DNA of 64,000 nucleotides, from the NCBI RefSeq assembly GCF_013004065.1, contig NZ_CP053084.1, positions 3,038,001 to 3,102,000 on the forward strand, written 5' to 3'. Position 1 is the first letter of the stretch; each line of letters opens with the position of its first letter. Under the pieces are notes generated by a model that saw only the letters and a list, made by a program, of their open reading frames with translations, made no database searches and was not told the origin of the DNA. The position numbers and the translations under genes were made by a program. The stretch is from Limnobacter sp. SAORIC-580. Its GTDB lineage: Bacteria > Pseudomonadota > Gammaproteobacteria > Burkholderiales > Burkholderiaceae_B. Positions 62,855 to 64,000 of the stretch are shown piece after piece.

Positions 62855-63568
62855 ATGAACGCGCGAGATCTTGATCACATTGAAGCCAAGCCAGTCGGTG
62901 TGATCTTGGTCGAGGATGAACCCGCCACGCAAGACCACCTGACCCGCGTGATTGACTCCTCCCCTCACCTGACATTGCTCGGCGTGGCCAGCACCGTTCA
63001 AGACGCCTACTCCCTGTTGTTCATGACCAACCCGAAAGTTGCGCTGATCGATTTGGGTTTGCCCGATTCATCAGGCATTGAGGTGATTGAGTGGCTTAGC
63101 AAACACAAACCTGAAACAGAGTGCCTGGTGATTACTGCATTTGGTGATGAAGACCATGTGGTGAGAAGCCTGGAGGCCGGCGCAAGCGGCTACCTGCTGA
63201 AAGACTATTCCAACGAAGAATTGATTGAGCACATTCTGGAAGTGGCCAACGGCGGTTCGCCCATTAGCCCGTTGATTGCACGCCAGTTGCTGTCAAAAAT
63301 GCAAATGCCGCGCGCTCTCGATGCCGATTGTGCTCAAAGCAAGGCCGATCAAGATGAATCGCAAAAAGCATGCAGCATTACCGACCGGGAATTGAAGGTA
63401 ATTCAACAAGTGGCCCGTGGTTTTACAGCGCAGGAAATTGCAGCGCAAATGGGTATTTCAACCCACACGGTGGCGACTCACGTGAAGCGCATTTACAAAA
63501 AACTGCACGTGCACAGCAGGTCTGAAGCGGTGTATGAAGCCACCCTTCTGGGGCTGCTTGACCTTTGA
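62855..63568 (+). CDS. NarL-type response regulator 2 of tandem pair
   Basis: A 237-residue regulator, the same length as the one at 60227. The receiver has VILVEDEPATQDHLTRVIDSS, Asp in VALIDLGLPDSSGIEVIEWL and Lys in GYLLKDYSNEE. The helix-turn-helix domain has SITDRELKVIQQVARGFTAQEIAAQMGISTHTVATHVKRIYKKL. Compared with regulator 1 the recognition helix differs (STHTVATHV against SINTISTYI), so DNA targets may have diverged. The stop overlaps the next kinase gene. Confidence 0.92.
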   Translation: MNARDLDHIEAKPVGVILVEDEPATQDHLTRVIDSSPHLTLLGVASTVQDAYSLLFMTNPKVALIDLGLPDSSGIEVIEWLSKHKPETECLVITAFGDEDHVVRSLEAGASGYLLKDYSNEELIEHILEVANGGSPISPLIARQLLSKMQMPRALDADCAQSKADQDESQKACSITDRELKVIQQVARGFTAQEIAAQMGISTHTVATHVKRIYKKLHVHSRSEAVYEATLLGLLDL

Positions 63569-64000
63569 GCCTGACTCCCGCCGACCGCCTGTTTATTGGG
63601 CGTTTCCTGCTTCTTTTTGTGGCGACACTGGTTGTGGCGTTGTTAGGTACATTCAAAGCCCCACTGCCCGCCCTGGGTGACAAGAATTCACACCAGCAAG
63701 CCTATTTGTTTCAGCAGGCCAAGGTACTTTTCTCCAATGACCCCACCTTGAGCGCCGGTGATGTGTTGTCGCTGAACGCAAAAAAAACCGTGGTACTTCC
63801 CGATTCCTGGGACACGACACAACCTTCATTTGAAGGCCAGGGCTGGTATCAAATCGATTTTCGCCTGGACCCCGACAAACCCGTTCCCAACGCGGTGTTC
63901 GTGCCAAGGGCCATCATGAATGCCCATGCATACTTGAATGGTCACTGGATTGGCGGGCTGGGCACCCTTGAAGGCGACATTACCCGACACTGGAATTACC
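63565..64000 (+). CDS. 7TM sensor histidine kinase, second copy (partial)
   Basis: The frame starts at TTG 63565, overlapping the regulator stop, and remains open for 145 codons to the window edge. An N-terminal helix (FLLLFVATLVVALLGTF) precedes the same beta-sandwich layout as the kinase at 60945. The segment GWYQIDFRLDPDKPVPNAVFVPRAIMNAHAYLNGHWIGGLG parallels its FYWYEMDFTV...PRFAMNAEVYLNG. Kinase and ATPase domains must lie beyond the window. The TTG is the first possible start after the stop; a slightly later start cannot be excluded. Confidence 0.85.
   Translation, partial: MSLTPADRLFIGRFLLLFVATLVVALLGTFKAPLPALGDKNSHQQAYLFQQAKVLFSNDPTLSAGDVLSLNAKKTVVLPDSWDTTQPSFEGQGWYQIDFRLDPDKPVPNAVFVPRAIMNAHAYLNGHWIGGLGTLEGDITRHWNY

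Noticed and set aside
1-64000. Search for tRNA, rRNA, CRISPR arrays, insertion sequences and phage attachment sites
   Set aside because: Intergenic gaps are short and none showed cloverleaf, transposase, integrase or repeat-spacer structure by eye; a covariance-model scan would be decisive.

Overview
The window looks like a chromosomal segment of a betaproteobacterium of the order Burkholderiales. The evidence is gene content and order: a ctaC-ctaD-ctaG-ctaE / SURF1 / ctaA-ctaB-sco respiratory block, a rhodanese-grxC-secB-gpsA operon, a gpmA-envC-ctpA-moeB run, and a type II secretion cluster with a detached gspC. The base composition is moderate by eye. A Limnobacter-like organism is my best guess, but no 16S or other decisive marker is present.

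Layout. 0-8 kb: an accessory region with a full-length Rhs polymorphic toxin gene, its candidate immunity gene, an orphan Rhs core/tip cassette with a second candidate immunity gene, and toxin-antitoxin debris (a VapB-like antitoxin tail and a HipB-like regulator). 8-15.4 kb: an oxidative catabolic set (aldehyde dehydrogenase, acetolactate-synthase-like ThDP enzyme, Baeyer-Villiger-type monooxygenase, AraC regulator, alpha/beta hydrolase). 15.6-24.3 kb: the most unusual stretch. It holds a PQQ-catabolism-type beta-propeller lipoprotein, a TPR protein whose ribosome binding site lies in a long inverted repeat, a 24-codon pqqA gene without other pqq genes, an operon of two response regulators and a histidine kinase, a small Tyr/Ser/Arg-repeat protein with a Tat-like leader, a fusion of an HPr-kinase-like P-loop domain to a PqqD-type peptide-binding domain, and a Fur-box-preceded TonB siderophore receptor. 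24.3-27.6 kb: rpoH under a perfect CIRCE element, a glutathione transferase, an adhesin-retention-module-like protein and a C39-like protein lacking the expected catalytic residues.

27.6-37.4 kb: the aa3-type cytochrome c oxidase and its assembly factors, almost all on the minus strand. 37.5-48.9 kb: housekeeping genes (BioC-like methyltransferase, comF, trmL, gpsA, secB, grxC, rhodanese, gpmA, an EnvC-like protein, ctpA, moeB, a HAD phosphatase, an M15 peptidase, a DUF3108 protein), interrupted at 39.7-40.3 kb by a gene-free region built of degenerate short repeats in both orientations. 48.9-60.2 kb: type II secretion, gspC divergent from gspG-H-I-J-K-L-M-N-D-E-F. 60.2-64 kb: two tandem response-regulator/7TM-histidine-kinase pairs, the first overlapping the gspF stop codon and the second running off the window.

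The candidate for an undescribed system is the pair at 20461-21999, the repeat-rich leader peptide plus HprK-PqqD fusion. It lies in a PQQ-flavoured, two-component-regulated neighbourhood and suggests a peptide-modification (possibly phosphorylation) system without the usual radical-SAM enzyme.
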